From NCBI RefSeq assembly GCF_000369525.1, contig NZ_KB850073.1:310001-374000 (forward strand): a DNA stretch of 64,000 nucleotides, given 5' to 3'. Source of the DNA: Acinetobacter higginsii (GTDB lineage: Bacteria > Pseudomonadota > Gammaproteobacteria > Pseudomonadales > Moraxellaceae). Below the pieces are notes generated by a model. The model was not told the origin of the DNA. It saw nothing but the letters and a program-made list of their open reading frames with translations, and searched no databases. This document shows positions 7,935-14,804 of this stretch, in pieces; the stretch's first letter is position 1, and each line of letters begins with the position of its first letter. The translations under genes were made by a program, and so were the position numbers.

Positions 7935-8534
7935 TTATCTTAATATTTTATATCGACAAACAAAATGGCCACATCTAGCATTTTGAATGACGATACCCTC
8001 ATCTAAAACCAATTCCTTATATTTCAGACCCTCTGAAATATGTTCATAAAGTTCACCACCAGTTTTACTTCCTAACAAAGCTTGAGTTATTTTCTGGCCA
8101 TCTTTAAAAGTAGCAGTCGATTTATCAATATTTTCACTATCGAAATGCCATGTCACTTCAATAAATTCTTGACTTAAATCTATTTGTAAATAGTTCGATA
8201 AATCTTTGCTAAACCAGTATGTTTTGCTTGGTTCACCCTTGTTTTTTGTTGAATCTTCTTGATCAACAATGGGTTTTCCTACTGCTTTTAAAATTTCTGA
8301 ATCATTATTGATATTAACTTTAGGAACTGACTGACTATAATTAACTTTTGGCCAATCAAAATTAGGTTTATCTGAATCCGCAAGCTCTTGTTGTTGCTTT
8401 AATATTTCTTTTTTATATTGTTCTGCTTCTTTATCAATTTTTTCTTGTGATTTTATAGACTGATTTTCATTATCTGGACTTGAACAAGCAGCAAACCCAA
8501 AAGAACATATTAAAATAATAAGTAATAACTTCAT
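7935..8534 (-). CDS. Prophage lipoprotein (possible lysogenic conversion gene)
   Basis: A secreted lipoprotein of 199 residues. The signal MKLLLIILICSFGFAAC ends in a lipobox-like FAAC. It is followed by a Ser/Asp/Lys-rich linker with a Glu/Lys/Gln helix, then a folded domain with YWFSKDLSNYLQIDLSQ and a closing CGHFVCRYKI. The ATG at 8534 is chosen over a TTG four codons upstream because it begins the signal peptide. It stands against the direction of the late operon, is AT-rich and forms a pair with the next gene, like lysogenic conversion genes. I do not recognise the family. Confidence 0.75.
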   Translation of the reverse strand: MKLLLIILICSFGFAACSSPDNENQSIKSQEKIDKEAEQYKKEILKQQQELADSDKPNFDWPKVNYSQSVPKVNINNDSEILKAVGKPIVDQEDSTKNKGEPSKTYWFSKDLSNYLQIDLSQEFIEVTWHFDSENIDKSTATFKDGQKITQALLGSKTGGELYEHISEGLKYKELVLDEGIVIQNARCGHFVCRYKILR

Positions 8535-8551
8535 TTCTAAATCCAACTAAA

Positions 8552-8815
8552 TCAATCTTGCGTATCGTTATTAAAAATTTCTAGTCGATGCATTAGCTTT
8601 TCGTAATCATGCTGAGTACAAACTAATTCATGCATGGTCACACCTGTGTATTTATCTTGCATGAACTTTGCCCAATATCTTGATGTATACCAATGCTTTG
8701 TTTCCCAGCAATAAACATCCCATCTATCTTGCTTCATTTGGGCTTCGTGGATCCTCTCGACTCCACCAAAGTTTTCAATGGTTTTTTTCAAATCTAAAAT
8801 TGAAGTCATTTTCAT
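8552..8815 (-). CDS. Hypothetical prophage protein, 87 residues
   Basis: Small protein, rich in aromatic and charged residues (KQDRWDVYCWETKHWYTSRYW). It appears soluble, with no signal or membrane segment. AGGT lies 5-8 nt before the first ATG. It ends 17 bp before the lipoprotein start and is probably co-transcribed with it. I do not recognise the family. Confidence 0.65.
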   Translation of the reverse strand: MKMTSILDLKKTIENFGGVERIHEAQMKQDRWDVYCWETKHWYTSRYWAKFMQDKYTGVTMHELVCTQHDYEKLMHRLEIFNNDTQD

Positions 8816-8901
8816 TACCTAGAAAAAAGCCTGTCTTTAAACTCAATATTTAATCACAAATCTTTTTTTTTACTGTTCATAATCATCAAAATAATAATCT
8901 C

Positions 8902-8931
8902 TTGACGCCTTAATAGTAACTAAGTTACGCT
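8902..8931 (+). promoter_or_regulatory. Promoter with internal 13-bp dyad operator
   Basis: TTGACG (8902-8907) and a weak -10 TACGCT (8926-8931) are 18 bp apart. A perfect dyad, GTAACT A AGTTAC (8916-8928), lies between and over them, as repressor sites do. A related dyad, GTTACT A AGTAAC, is at 10190-10202. Confidence 0.5.
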
Positions 8932-8937
8932 AATTAA

Positions 8938-9016
8938 ACTACAGCAAAATCTGTGGTCAGGCGTGAGAACCTGAATTTCAAACAGGCGCAAAAAGTCCGC
9001 TAAGGACTCTTTTTTT
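8938..9016 (+). ncRNA. Short phage RNA, possible C4-type antisense RNA
   Basis: A promoter-like element at 8902-8931 and an intrinsic terminator at 8994-9016 bracket about 80 nt with no reading frame. The RNA contains small self-complementary blocks (ACAG/CTGT, CAGG/CCTG). GTGAGAA (8963-8969) and CTGAAT (8971-8976) are complementary to TTCTCAC (9100-9106) and ATTCAG (9111-9116) in the leader downstream. An antisense RNA placed directly before an Icd-like frame is the layout of the P1 c4-icd immunity unit and of C4 RNAs in many prophages. The assignment rests on layout and short complementarity only. Confidence 0.45.
8994..9016 (+). terminator. Intrinsic terminator of the short RNA
   Basis: Stem AGTCC/GGACT with loop GCTAA, then C and seven T residues, flanked by an A run. 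Confidence 0.75.
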
Positions 9017-9269
9017 GTGTAAAATTCGGCTGTGCCTTTATGGTGGGCTGGATAGGTATTATCGCATAAGCGATTTTGCCATCTTCTGTTTGGGATGGTT
9101 TCTCACCCCTATTCAGCCCGCCACCATTACCGTGAGAAGTGATGGTGTCAGGGTAAACTTGACAAACAGGAATAGTAAAAATGAAATCATTCACTTCAAA
9201 ACACAATCACACCCAAAATATTCTCAAAGAACACTCCCCTATTTACGACATGGAAGCATATCGTCGTAA
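9015..9269 (+). CDS. Possible Icd/Ash-like phage reading frame
   Basis: An 84-residue frame containing FAIFCLGWFLTPIQPATITV and RSDGVRVNLTNRN. This reminds me of the Icd/Ash-like short proteins encoded behind C4-type RNAs in proteobacterial prophages. The DNA is also strongly structured: TGGTGGGCTG (9041-9050) can pair with the CAGCCCGCCACCA region (9114-9126), so it may mainly be a regulated leader. The true start is unclear. It overlaps the next gene in another frame, which suggests coupled or competing translation. Confidence 0.35.
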   Translation: MCKIRLCLYGGLDRYYRISDFAIFCLGWFLTPIQPATITVRSDGVRVNLTNRNSKNEIIHFKTQSHPKYSQRTLPYLRHGSISS

Positions 9270-9375
9270 GGCAAGACGTCTCCGGATCCAAAAGGTGTTC
9301 AAGAACACCTACGAAGGTGGTGTATTCTCCCTAGTCGTTGTTTTAACATTCTCAATATTGTTTCTTGGGTATTGA
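9181..9375 (+). CDS. Small phage protein with C-terminal membrane helix
   Basis: A 64-residue frame: a basic N-terminal half (YRRKARRLRIQKVFKNTYEG) followed by a C-terminal hydrophobic helix (VFSLVVVLTFSILFLGY). An ACAGGAA ribosome site lies 8 nt before the ATG. The basic stretch followed by a terminal membrane anchor suggests an inner-membrane protein with its positive side in the cytoplasm. It follows the Icd-like leader, in the slot where P1-like phages place regulated inhibitors. Function unknown. Confidence 0.5.
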   Translation: MKSFTSKHNHTQNILKEHSPIYDMEAYRRKARRLRIQKVFKNTYEGGVFSLVVVLTFSILFLGY

Positions 9376-9429
9376 TACTCAGGATATTTTTTTCATTCAG
9401 TAAATTTAACTAACTGGATAAATTAAACT

Positions 9430-9484
9430 TTATGTGAAGTGCAGAACGTCAAAAGGTGTCGCGCCCCCTCTGTATTTCACATAA
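9430..9484 (+). repeat. Nine-bp inverted repeat in the leader of the 71-residue gene
   Basis: TTATGTGAA (9430-9438) and TTCACATAA (9476-9484) form a perfect 9-bp stem around a 37-nt loop containing GTCGCGCCCCC. It lies 44 bp upstream of the start at 9528. It could be an RNA hairpin in the leader or a protein site. Confidence 0.5.
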
Positions 9485-9527
9485 GAAATTTAAGACAATA
9501 CGCCCACGATCATAGACAGGGGGAGAA

Positions 9528-9743
9528 ATGCACTCTACGTTAGACATTAGCAGCCATAAAAAAATGTCGGCTGAAGAAATATTGGATGAAATTGAATTTC
9601 CATTGGAAAATTTAGAAAGCTTTTTATACGCAATGACGAAAATGAAAGTTGATGACCATCTAACAGAAAAGGATTTTTCGGCCATCATCAATACGATTCA
9701 TCACCAAGTAAGTAATATATCCAGAGCGGTCCACACCAGATAA
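9528..9743 (+). CDS. Hypothetical phage protein, 71 residues
   Basis: Small acidic, helical protein (KKMSAEEILDEIEFPLENLE). A strong GGGGGA ribosome site lies 3 nt before the ATG, and a terminator begins directly after the stop. It is convergent with the repressor gene. Its place between the immunity RNA and the repressor suggests a role in phage physiology or regulation, but no motif identifies it. Confidence 0.6.
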   Translation: MHSTLDISSHKKMSAEEILDEIEFPLENLESFLYAMTKMKVDDHLTEKDFSAIINTIHHQVSNISRAVHTR

Positions 9744-9746
9744 ATA

Positions 9747-9770
9747 AAAACCCAGCTAAGGCTGGGTTTT
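9747..9770. terminator. Bidirectional terminator between convergent genes
   Basis: Stem AAAACCCAGC/GCTGGGTTTT with loop TAAG gives A/T tracts on both strands. It can end both the 71-residue gene on the + strand and the repressor gene on the - strand. Confidence 0.9.
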
Positions 9771-9784
9771 AAGTATTTGATAGA

Positions 9785-10129
9785 TTATGACTTAAAATTA
9801 TTTGCGTATGTCTCTATTAAAGAAATTAGTCCTGGGCGCATATCTTCCTTAGTTTGTCGAAACAACTGAATTAACTTTGTTTCATCTTCCGTAAACTCAC
9901 TTTTTGCTAATTGATCCACTCCCCAAAGAATATACGGAATATTAAAACCATGATCTTCCAACAGATCCAGTTGATCAGTATCTAAAGCAGCATTGTGCTT
10001 CTCATAGCGAACAACTGAGTTTTTTTTAACCTTTAAAATATCCGCAAGATCTTCTTGATTATTAAACCCCAAGCGTCTCCGCTCGTCTCTTAGTCGGCTG
10101 CCACGAGACGACAAATCATCATTTTTCAT
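9785..10129 (-). CDS. XRE-family phage repressor (cI/C-like)
   Basis: DNA-binding lysogeny repressor candidate with 114 residues. The helix-turn-helix occupies about residues 11-60 (QEDLADILKVKKNSVVRYEK), followed by a short helical C-terminal part that may dimerise. There is no LexA-like Ser-Lys peptidase domain, so it resembles P2 C rather than lambda CI and would not be RecA-cleaved. It is transcribed away from the early operon. The shared region 10130-10221 holds the inverted ATCACCAT sites and a 13-bp dyad, the likely operators. It is the most plausible regulator of the matching ogr sites. Confidence 0.8.
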   Translation of the reverse strand: MKNDDLSSRGSRLRDERRRLGFNNQEDLADILKVKKNSVVRYEKHNAALDTDQLDLLEDHGFNIPYILWGVDQLAKSEFTEDETKLIQLFRQTKEDMRPGLISLIETYANNFKS

Positions 10130-10155
10130 ACTTTTTCCCGAAAAAGCACTTGATT

Positions 10156-10215
10156 ATCACCATTATTCGTACTAAATTATGGTTACTGAGTTACTAAGTA
10201 ACGATTTATGGTGAT
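10156..10215. promoter_or_regulatory. Early operator: inverted ATCACCAT pair plus 13-bp dyad
   Basis: ATCACCAT at 10156-10163 and its inverse at 10208-10215 have the same 60-bp outer span as the pair before ogr. Conservation extends outward as ATCACCATWWWWCGTW in all four copies. Between them lies a perfect dyad GTTACT A AGTAAC (10190-10202). The region separates the repressor gene from the divergent early operon. Confidence 0.75.
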
Positions 10216-10221
10216 TTTCGC

Positions 10222-10413
10222 ATGAACAAGTCAAATGATCAAACTAAACAGCACCACACAGAAAGCACGATGGTTCGCTGGACTGAAAAACAAATGGCTG
10301 CACTTGAAGCAGCTGCCTTCAATCAGAAAAAACGGCCTGCTGTTTTCATCCGTGAATTTATGTTGGAAAACTGCCCTGCATTTAAGCCAACCGAAACGGA
10401 TGAGCGATTGTAA
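10222..10413 (+). CDS. Small RHH-like phage protein, first early gene
   Basis: A 63-residue protein. The segment MVRWTEKQMAALEAAAFNQ followed by KRPAVFIREFM resembles a ribbon-helix-helix fold, as in MetJ/Arc-type and mobilisation proteins (beta strand, helix, turn, helix). GGTGAT before the ATG is the ribosome site and is also part of the operator. As the first gene opposite the repressor it holds the position of Cro or Cox in other phages, so it may be the early regulator. This is inferred from position and weak fold resemblance. Confidence 0.6.
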   Translation: MNKSNDQTKQHHTESTMVRWTEKQMAALEAAAFNQKKRPAVFIREFMLENCPAFKPTETDERL

Positions 10414-10433
10414 TCAAAGTCATATTTGTCTGC

Positions 10434-10505
10434 ATGAAAAGCTACAAACGCAAACAAAATATTCACAATCTCAAACAGTTACACAAATTTAAGTGGTTTT
10501 ATTAA
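10434..10505 (+). CDS. Possible 23-residue basic leader peptide
   Basis: A short frame (MKSYKRKQNIHNLKQLHKFK and three more residues) ends with TAA directly before the ATG of the primase gene. It is rich in Lys, Gln and aromatic residues. No ribosome site is visible before its ATG, but the primase ATG has only a weak AAGTGG upstream, so coupling is conceivable. It may be a chance frame. Confidence 0.25.
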   Translation: MKSYKRKQNIHNLKQLHKFKWFY

Positions 10506-13235
10506 ATGTCAGTAATACAAAAACGCATTGACGACAGACTCAATCAATTATTCAACTTCAAGAAAGTTGGGGAATGGTACCGTGAAGGGTTATGTCCTAA
10601 TTGCGGTAAAAAGGAACTTTTTACACATGCTGAATCACCACGGATTGTTAAATGTGGACGTTTAAACAAATGTGGATATGAAGAACATGTAAAAGAGATC
10701 TGTGACGATCTTTTTAAAGACTGGTCAAAAGAATTCCCACGTACCAAAGAACACCCACATGCTGCAGCAGATGCGTATCTCATCAATGCACGTGGCTTTG
10801 ATATTGCCAAGTTAAAAGGTACATACACCCAAGAAACCTTCGCCAATGAAAAAAAATATCCTGGTCTTTATACCAGCACTGTTCGTTTCAAAATTGCAGA
10901 TGATGTGCATTGGGAACGTTTTATCGACCGTCCTGAGCGTTTTGGCCGTCAAAAAGCCAACTTCATTGGTGAATATAAGGGTTTATCCTGGACACTTCAC
11001 GAGCTTGATGATCTTTGCAAAGCTCAAACGATTTGGTTCACCGAAGGCATATTCAATGCGATTGCACTTTCATTTGCTGGTCAGCCTTCAGCTGCCACCA
11101 TGTCCACCGAAAACTATCCTTCCAAGCTTCTTGAACAGATTGCTTTACGTTGTATTGAATTAAAGCAACAGAAACCACGTATCCGCTGGGCATTCGATCC
11201 GGATCCAGCTGGTAAGAAAGCAACACGTAAATTTCATATCAAAGCTAAACAAGATGGATGGGATTCAACTGCAGCCCAGCCACCAGCTGGTGGAATGGAC
11301 TGGAATGATCTTTATATGCGTGATCAGCTGCAGAGTGATAACCGGAAGGTATATCAGCACTATGGCGAATTACTCATTGCTGAAACACCAGAACAAGCTG
11401 GTTTATTAATTTACAACTTCAATGAAGGCCGTCGCAGAACCTTCTATTTTCATCATAACTTCCGTTTGTATTGGTTCAATTTAGACATGGACAAATACAG
11501 CAAGGAATTAGAACGCATTGAATCAGATCCGGAGAGAGATTTTTTACTCGATAACGAAAAGCGTGAACTTGCACTTCAGCAATGTGCAGCTGTGGCCGAG
11601 ATCTGCAACCGCCAATTAAATCCGTTGTACTTCCAGCGCAACGAAATTACAGATGAATCCTGGTACTACTTCCAGATCCAAACACCCGATGACGAAATGA
11701 AAGCCACATTTACTGCAGACCATATTTCTGCACCAGGTAAATTCGGCCCACGTTTATTGTCAGTTCAAGTGGGTGCGTGGTGGACCGGAAATAATCATCA
11801 ACTTTTAACGTTTATGAAGCAAAACACCGAGAGGTTACGAGAAGTGAAAACAATCGATTTCATGGGGTACACCAAAGAATATGGAGCGTACATATTCGAA
11901 AAACATGCTGTTTATAAAGGAAATGTTATCCACATTAATGATCACGATTTCTACAAACTAGGACGTTTAGAATTGAAAACTTTAGCTGGAAGTCCATCCA
12001 TAAAATTGAACCCTAAAAAGGAATTCAAGCCGACCTGGTGGAAGGATTTTTATCGAGTACGTGGAGCTAAAGGATTAATCGCTTTAGCTTGGTGGACCGG
12101 ATCTTTTTTCGCTGAACAGATCCGTGCCATGCACAGTTCTTATCCATTCATTGAAATCGTAGGTGAAGCTGGTGCCGGTAAATCTCGTTTAATCGAGTTC
12201 ATGTGGAAACTGTCCGGCCGTGCTGACTATGAAGGCTTTGATGCGAATAAATCTACCAATGTGGCGATCTATCGTAATTTTGCACAAATCTCTAACTTGC
12301 CTGTGGTCCTCATCGAGGGCGACCGTAATGACCAGAATGGCAATGCTGTGGCCAAAGCCAAGTTTAGTTGGGACGAATTAAAAGATGCATACAACGGCCG
12401 AGCAATCCGCTCAAAGGGTCTAAAAACTGCTGGTAATGAAACGTATGAACCACCCTTCCGTGGTGCCATCATGATTTCACAGAACACGCAAATTCAAGCT
12501 TCTGAAGCAATTCTGACACGTACCTTACATATTTACTTCGACCGCAAAGGCCAGTCACTCGAAACCAAGCGAATTGTTGACGAATTGGACCGAATGGATA
12601 TTGAAGATACATGCATATATATGACGCATTGTCTGAAGCTAGAAACAGAGATCCTAGAAACATATTCCAAGAAGGTCGAGGAGTTAGAAGCAGAGTTTCA
12701 TAACAACGGTATTACTCATACACGTATTGCACTTTGCCATGCCCAAGTTTCGGCCCTTATCGATGCTTTGGCCAAGCATGTTTTACATGATGCAATCGAC
12801 ATAGAAGAAGTTGTGGCAGCCAAAGAATTGCTAATGACGATGGCCGAGGACCGTGTCAATCAACTCAATGGCGACCATCCGCTTGTAGAACAGTTCTGGG
12901 ATGCATACGAATATCTAAATAGCAGTCGCAGTGCTGCATTCACTCTGAATCATTACGATGTTGATGCACAACAAGTGGCCATTAATTTGAATGAAGTCTA
13001 CAAAGTGGCTGCACGTAATTTTCAGAACCTTCCAGACATAAAAGAAATGAAGAATTTATTGCGTACCAGCCGACGCTATAAATTTATTGATATGAACAAA
13101 GCAGTTCGCTCAAACAAATACCCAGCAGATGAAGCCAAAAACCTTACTGGTGAGGATGACATTTCTGTCGACCGTTCTCACACAGTGAAATGCTGGATCT
13201 TTACCAACCCAAGCTACGGAGCATCGCAAGTATGA
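10506..13235 (+). CDS. Phage primase-helicase (zinc finger, Toprim, AAA ATPase)
   Basis: Replication protein of 909 residues. An N-terminal zinc finger uses Cys30, Cys33, Cys50 and Cys56. A Toprim primase core follows, with Glu180 (IWFTEGIFNAIAL) and the Asp pair 231/233 (FDPDPAGKKATRKF). A C-terminal P-loop ATPase/helicase part has Walker A GEAGAGKS at about 553-560 and probable Walker B VVLIEGD near 600. Together these would prime and unwind the phage origin. P2 itself uses a rolling-circle A protein, so this replication module is of another type. The next gene overlaps its stop codon (ATGA). Confidence 0.85.
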   Translation: MSVIQKRIDDRLNQLFNFKKVGEWYREGLCPNCGKKELFTHAESPRIVKCGRLNKCGYEEHVKEICDDLFKDWSKEFPRTKEHPHAAADAYLINARGFDIAKLKGTYTQETFANEKKYPGLYTSTVRFKIADDVHWERFIDRPERFGRQKANFIGEYKGLSWTLHELDDLCKAQTIWFTEGIFNAIALSFAGQPSAATMSTENYPSKLLEQIALRCIELKQQKPRIRWAFDPDPAGKKATRKFHIKAKQDGWDSTAAQPPAGGMDWNDLYMRDQLQSDNRKVYQHYGELLIAETPEQAGLLIYNFNEGRRRTFYFHHNFRLYWFNLDMDKYSKELERIESDPERDFLLDNEKRELALQQCAAVAEICNRQLNPLYFQRNEITDESWYYFQIQTPDDEMKATFTADHISAPGKFGPRLLSVQVGAWWTGNNHQLLTFMKQNTERLREVKTIDFMGYTKEYGAYIFEKHAVYKGNVIHINDHDFYKLGRLELKTLAGSPSIKLNPKKEFKPTWWKDFYRVRGAKGLIALAWWTGSFFAEQIRAMHSSYPFIEIVGEAGAGKSRLIEFMWKLSGRADYEGFDANKSTNVAIYRNFAQISNLPVVLIEGDRNDQNGNAVAKAKFSWDELKDAYNGRAIRSKGLKTAGNETYEPPFRGAIMISQNTQIQASEAILTRTLHIYFDRKGQSLETKRIVDELDRMDIEDTCIYMTHCLKLETEILETYSKKVEELEAEFHNNGITHTRIALCHAQVSALIDALAKHVLHDAIDIEEVVAAKELLMTMAEDRVNQLNGDHPLVEQFWDAYEYLNSSRSAAFTLNHYDVDAQQVAINLNEVYKVAARNFQNLPDIKEMKNLLRTSRRYKFIDMNKAVRSNKYPADEAKNLTGEDDISVDRSHTVKCWIFTNPSYGASQV

Positions 13236-13567
13236 AATCTGATATTTGGAATCAATTAGATCCTAATGAACTGCCCTTTATTGATTGTGAAATGGCACAG
13301 GAGGAATTTAACCGCCAATTTACGTGCACTTGGGATTATGGCCTAAATTCAGTAGGAATTTCAGTCAGTGAACAACAGAACATTGAAGAAGCAATTACTC
13401 AGGTTCAAAGCTGTATCTGTGCCCTCAACAACCAGGAAACACGTTCTGCACGTCGGGAAGCAAAGGAAGTACTTCAGATCATTCGTAAAAACCTGAATTG
13501 GGAAAAGTACGAAGAACTGAAGAACAAAGTAAACATGTTGCAAAGCCTACTTTATAAAGCCGTGTGA
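13232..13567 (+). CDS. Hypothetical early phage protein, 111 residues
   Basis: The start at 13232 is chosen because its ATG overlaps the primase stop codon (ATGA), a coupling signal; an upstream frame start would lie deep inside the primase. The protein is acidic at first (SDIWNQLDPNELPFIDCEM) and then helical with Gln/Lys/Arg-rich segments that look coiled-coil. No known motif. It probably belongs with the replication module. Confidence 0.65.
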   Translation: MKSDIWNQLDPNELPFIDCEMAQEEFNRQFTCTWDYGLNSVGISVSEQQNIEEAITQVQSCICALNNQETRSARREAKEVLQIIRKNLNWEKYEELKNKVNMLQSLLYKAV

Positions 13568-13597
13568 CGCTATTTTCACAAATACGAGGATATTTAG

Positions 13598-13801
13598 ATG
13601 GACGATAAAACCACTATTGAAGTCAAGGTAATACTTCAAGCAATTAAGGGAAAAATTGAAATTTTTAACGAGATGGAAGCCGAAGAAAAAACAAAAGAGA
13701 GTGTTAATCATCACTACTTGCTCGGGGCTTCTCAACAAACACTCAGAGTCATTGAAGGTATTGTAGATAAAGAACTTTCTAAGATCGAAAGCAGCAATTA
13801 A
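13598..13801 (+). CDS. Hypothetical early phage protein, 67 residues
   Basis: Small, highly charged helical protein (KGKIEIFNEMEAEEKTKESV). GAGGAT lies 7 nt upstream of the ATG at 13598. It sits in the early operon 30 bp after the preceding gene. I do not recognise the family. Confidence 0.65.
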   Translation: MDDKTTIEVKVILQAIKGKIEIFNEMEAEEKTKESVNHHYLLGASQQTLRVIEGIVDKELSKIESSN

Positions 13802-13862
13802 ATCAGCACACATACAAAAGCGGCCACTTTTGCATGTGTCACACAACTACCGGAGAGCAATT

Positions 13863-14294
13863 ATGCAAAACGATTCTAACGTAGAAAACAAACAAGCGGA
13901 AATTCCAGTCCATCTACAGTGTGCACCACGTACATATAAAGTCGCCTATGACAAATGGAGCGATGTCTGTGATTTAGAGTTCACGGTTGTTATTAAATGC
14001 ACTGATGAAATGCTTCATGAGCACAATAACTTCTGGTCTGGCTACAAAGACAGACTAAATGAAAATAATGGAGACATTGTTGCAGTCATACTGAAAATGA
14101 TTGGAAAAGCAGTATTTTTTGCCTGTTTTGAGGGGAAAGAGAGAGTAGGAATCCCCCCTTTTAAATGGGGTGTAAATACTATTTTTCAGGAAGAAGGCTG
14201 GTATAGCGACTGTTTTGAAATTACAAAACTTTATTTTGACAGTCATGTAAGTGGAGATGATTTCGAAATCAATCCAGTAACGGTGGAGGGATAA
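13863..14294 (+). CDS. Hypothetical phage protein, probably DUF2528
   Basis: A 143-residue soluble protein. The ATG at 13863 is chosen because GGAGAG lies 6 nt upstream. It has YKVAYDKWSDVCDLEFTVVI near residue 30 and FKWGVNTIFQEEGWYSDCFE near residue 100. This fits my memory of the DUF2528 family seen in gammaproteobacterial phages, whose function is unknown. It ends 3 bp before the next gene in the early operon. Confidence 0.65.
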   Translation: MQNDSNVENKQAEIPVHLQCAPRTYKVAYDKWSDVCDLEFTVVIKCTDEMLHEHNNFWSGYKDRLNENNGDIVAVILKMIGKAVFFACFEGKERVGIPPFKWGVNTIFQEEGWYSDCFEITKLYFDSHVSGDDFEINPVTVEG

Positions 14295-14297
14295 ATC

Positions 14298-14804
14298 ATG
14301 TCTAAAAAAACATCACCTGAAATACATTCAAAATTCGAATCTGTAATGAAGCATGATCTTGAAAATTTCGATTGGAATGAAGACTTAGAGCTTTATGAAA
14401 ATGAAACCACTCAAATTTGCTGGCTAACATTTTTGCTTACCAATGAATCTCAAACTCTAAATAATGACTGCATGATTGACCAAACTTGGTTTATGAAAGG
14501 TTCACCAGTGGCGAATCTTATTAAACATGCTGAAGGAGTTTATAAAGCTGAAGCAATTGCCCAAAACTCTAAAATCCAATTTGGAACAGATGATAATAAA
14601 ACTTGGTGGGCACACGAGATTCCATTTTTTGGCACAGTGCAACTTGATCAAATAGAAGAACACGGTCTTATCGAGTGGGATATTTATTTTAATGAATGTT
14701 GGCAAGGCCCATTCTCATCAAAATCTAAGGCTATTCAACATTTAGAGGAATGCATAGCAGAAAAACGCCAAGAAGCTCAGGAGCAAAAACCATGCGTGGA
14801 GTAA
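14298..14804 (+). CDS. Hypothetical early phage protein, 168 residues
   Basis: Acidic soluble protein (DLENFDWNEDLELYENE near residue 20), rich in Trp and Asn, with a Glu/Lys/Gln-rich C-terminal helix. GGAGGGATAAATC precedes the ATG at 14298. Its 3' end overlaps the SSB start by 13 bp. No known domain is recognised; the context places it in the replication/early operon. Confidence 0.65.
   Translation: MSKKTSPEIHSKFESVMKHDLENFDWNEDLELYENETTQICWLTFLLTNESQTLNNDCMIDQTWFMKGSPVANLIKHAEGVYKAEAIAQNSKIQFGTDDNKTWWAHEIPFFGTVQLDQIEEHGLIEWDIYFNECWQGPFSSKSKAIQHLEECIAEKRQEAQEQKPCVE

Noticed and set aside
9000..9206. Reverse-strand frame of 68 codons over the C4/Icd-like region
   Set aside because: It lies over the terminator and structured leader, has no ribosome site and is the mirror of the stem regions.
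9449..9691. Reverse-strand frame opposite the 71-residue phage gene
   Set aside because: No ribosome site, and the forward frame has a strong GGGGGA site and a terminator directly after it.
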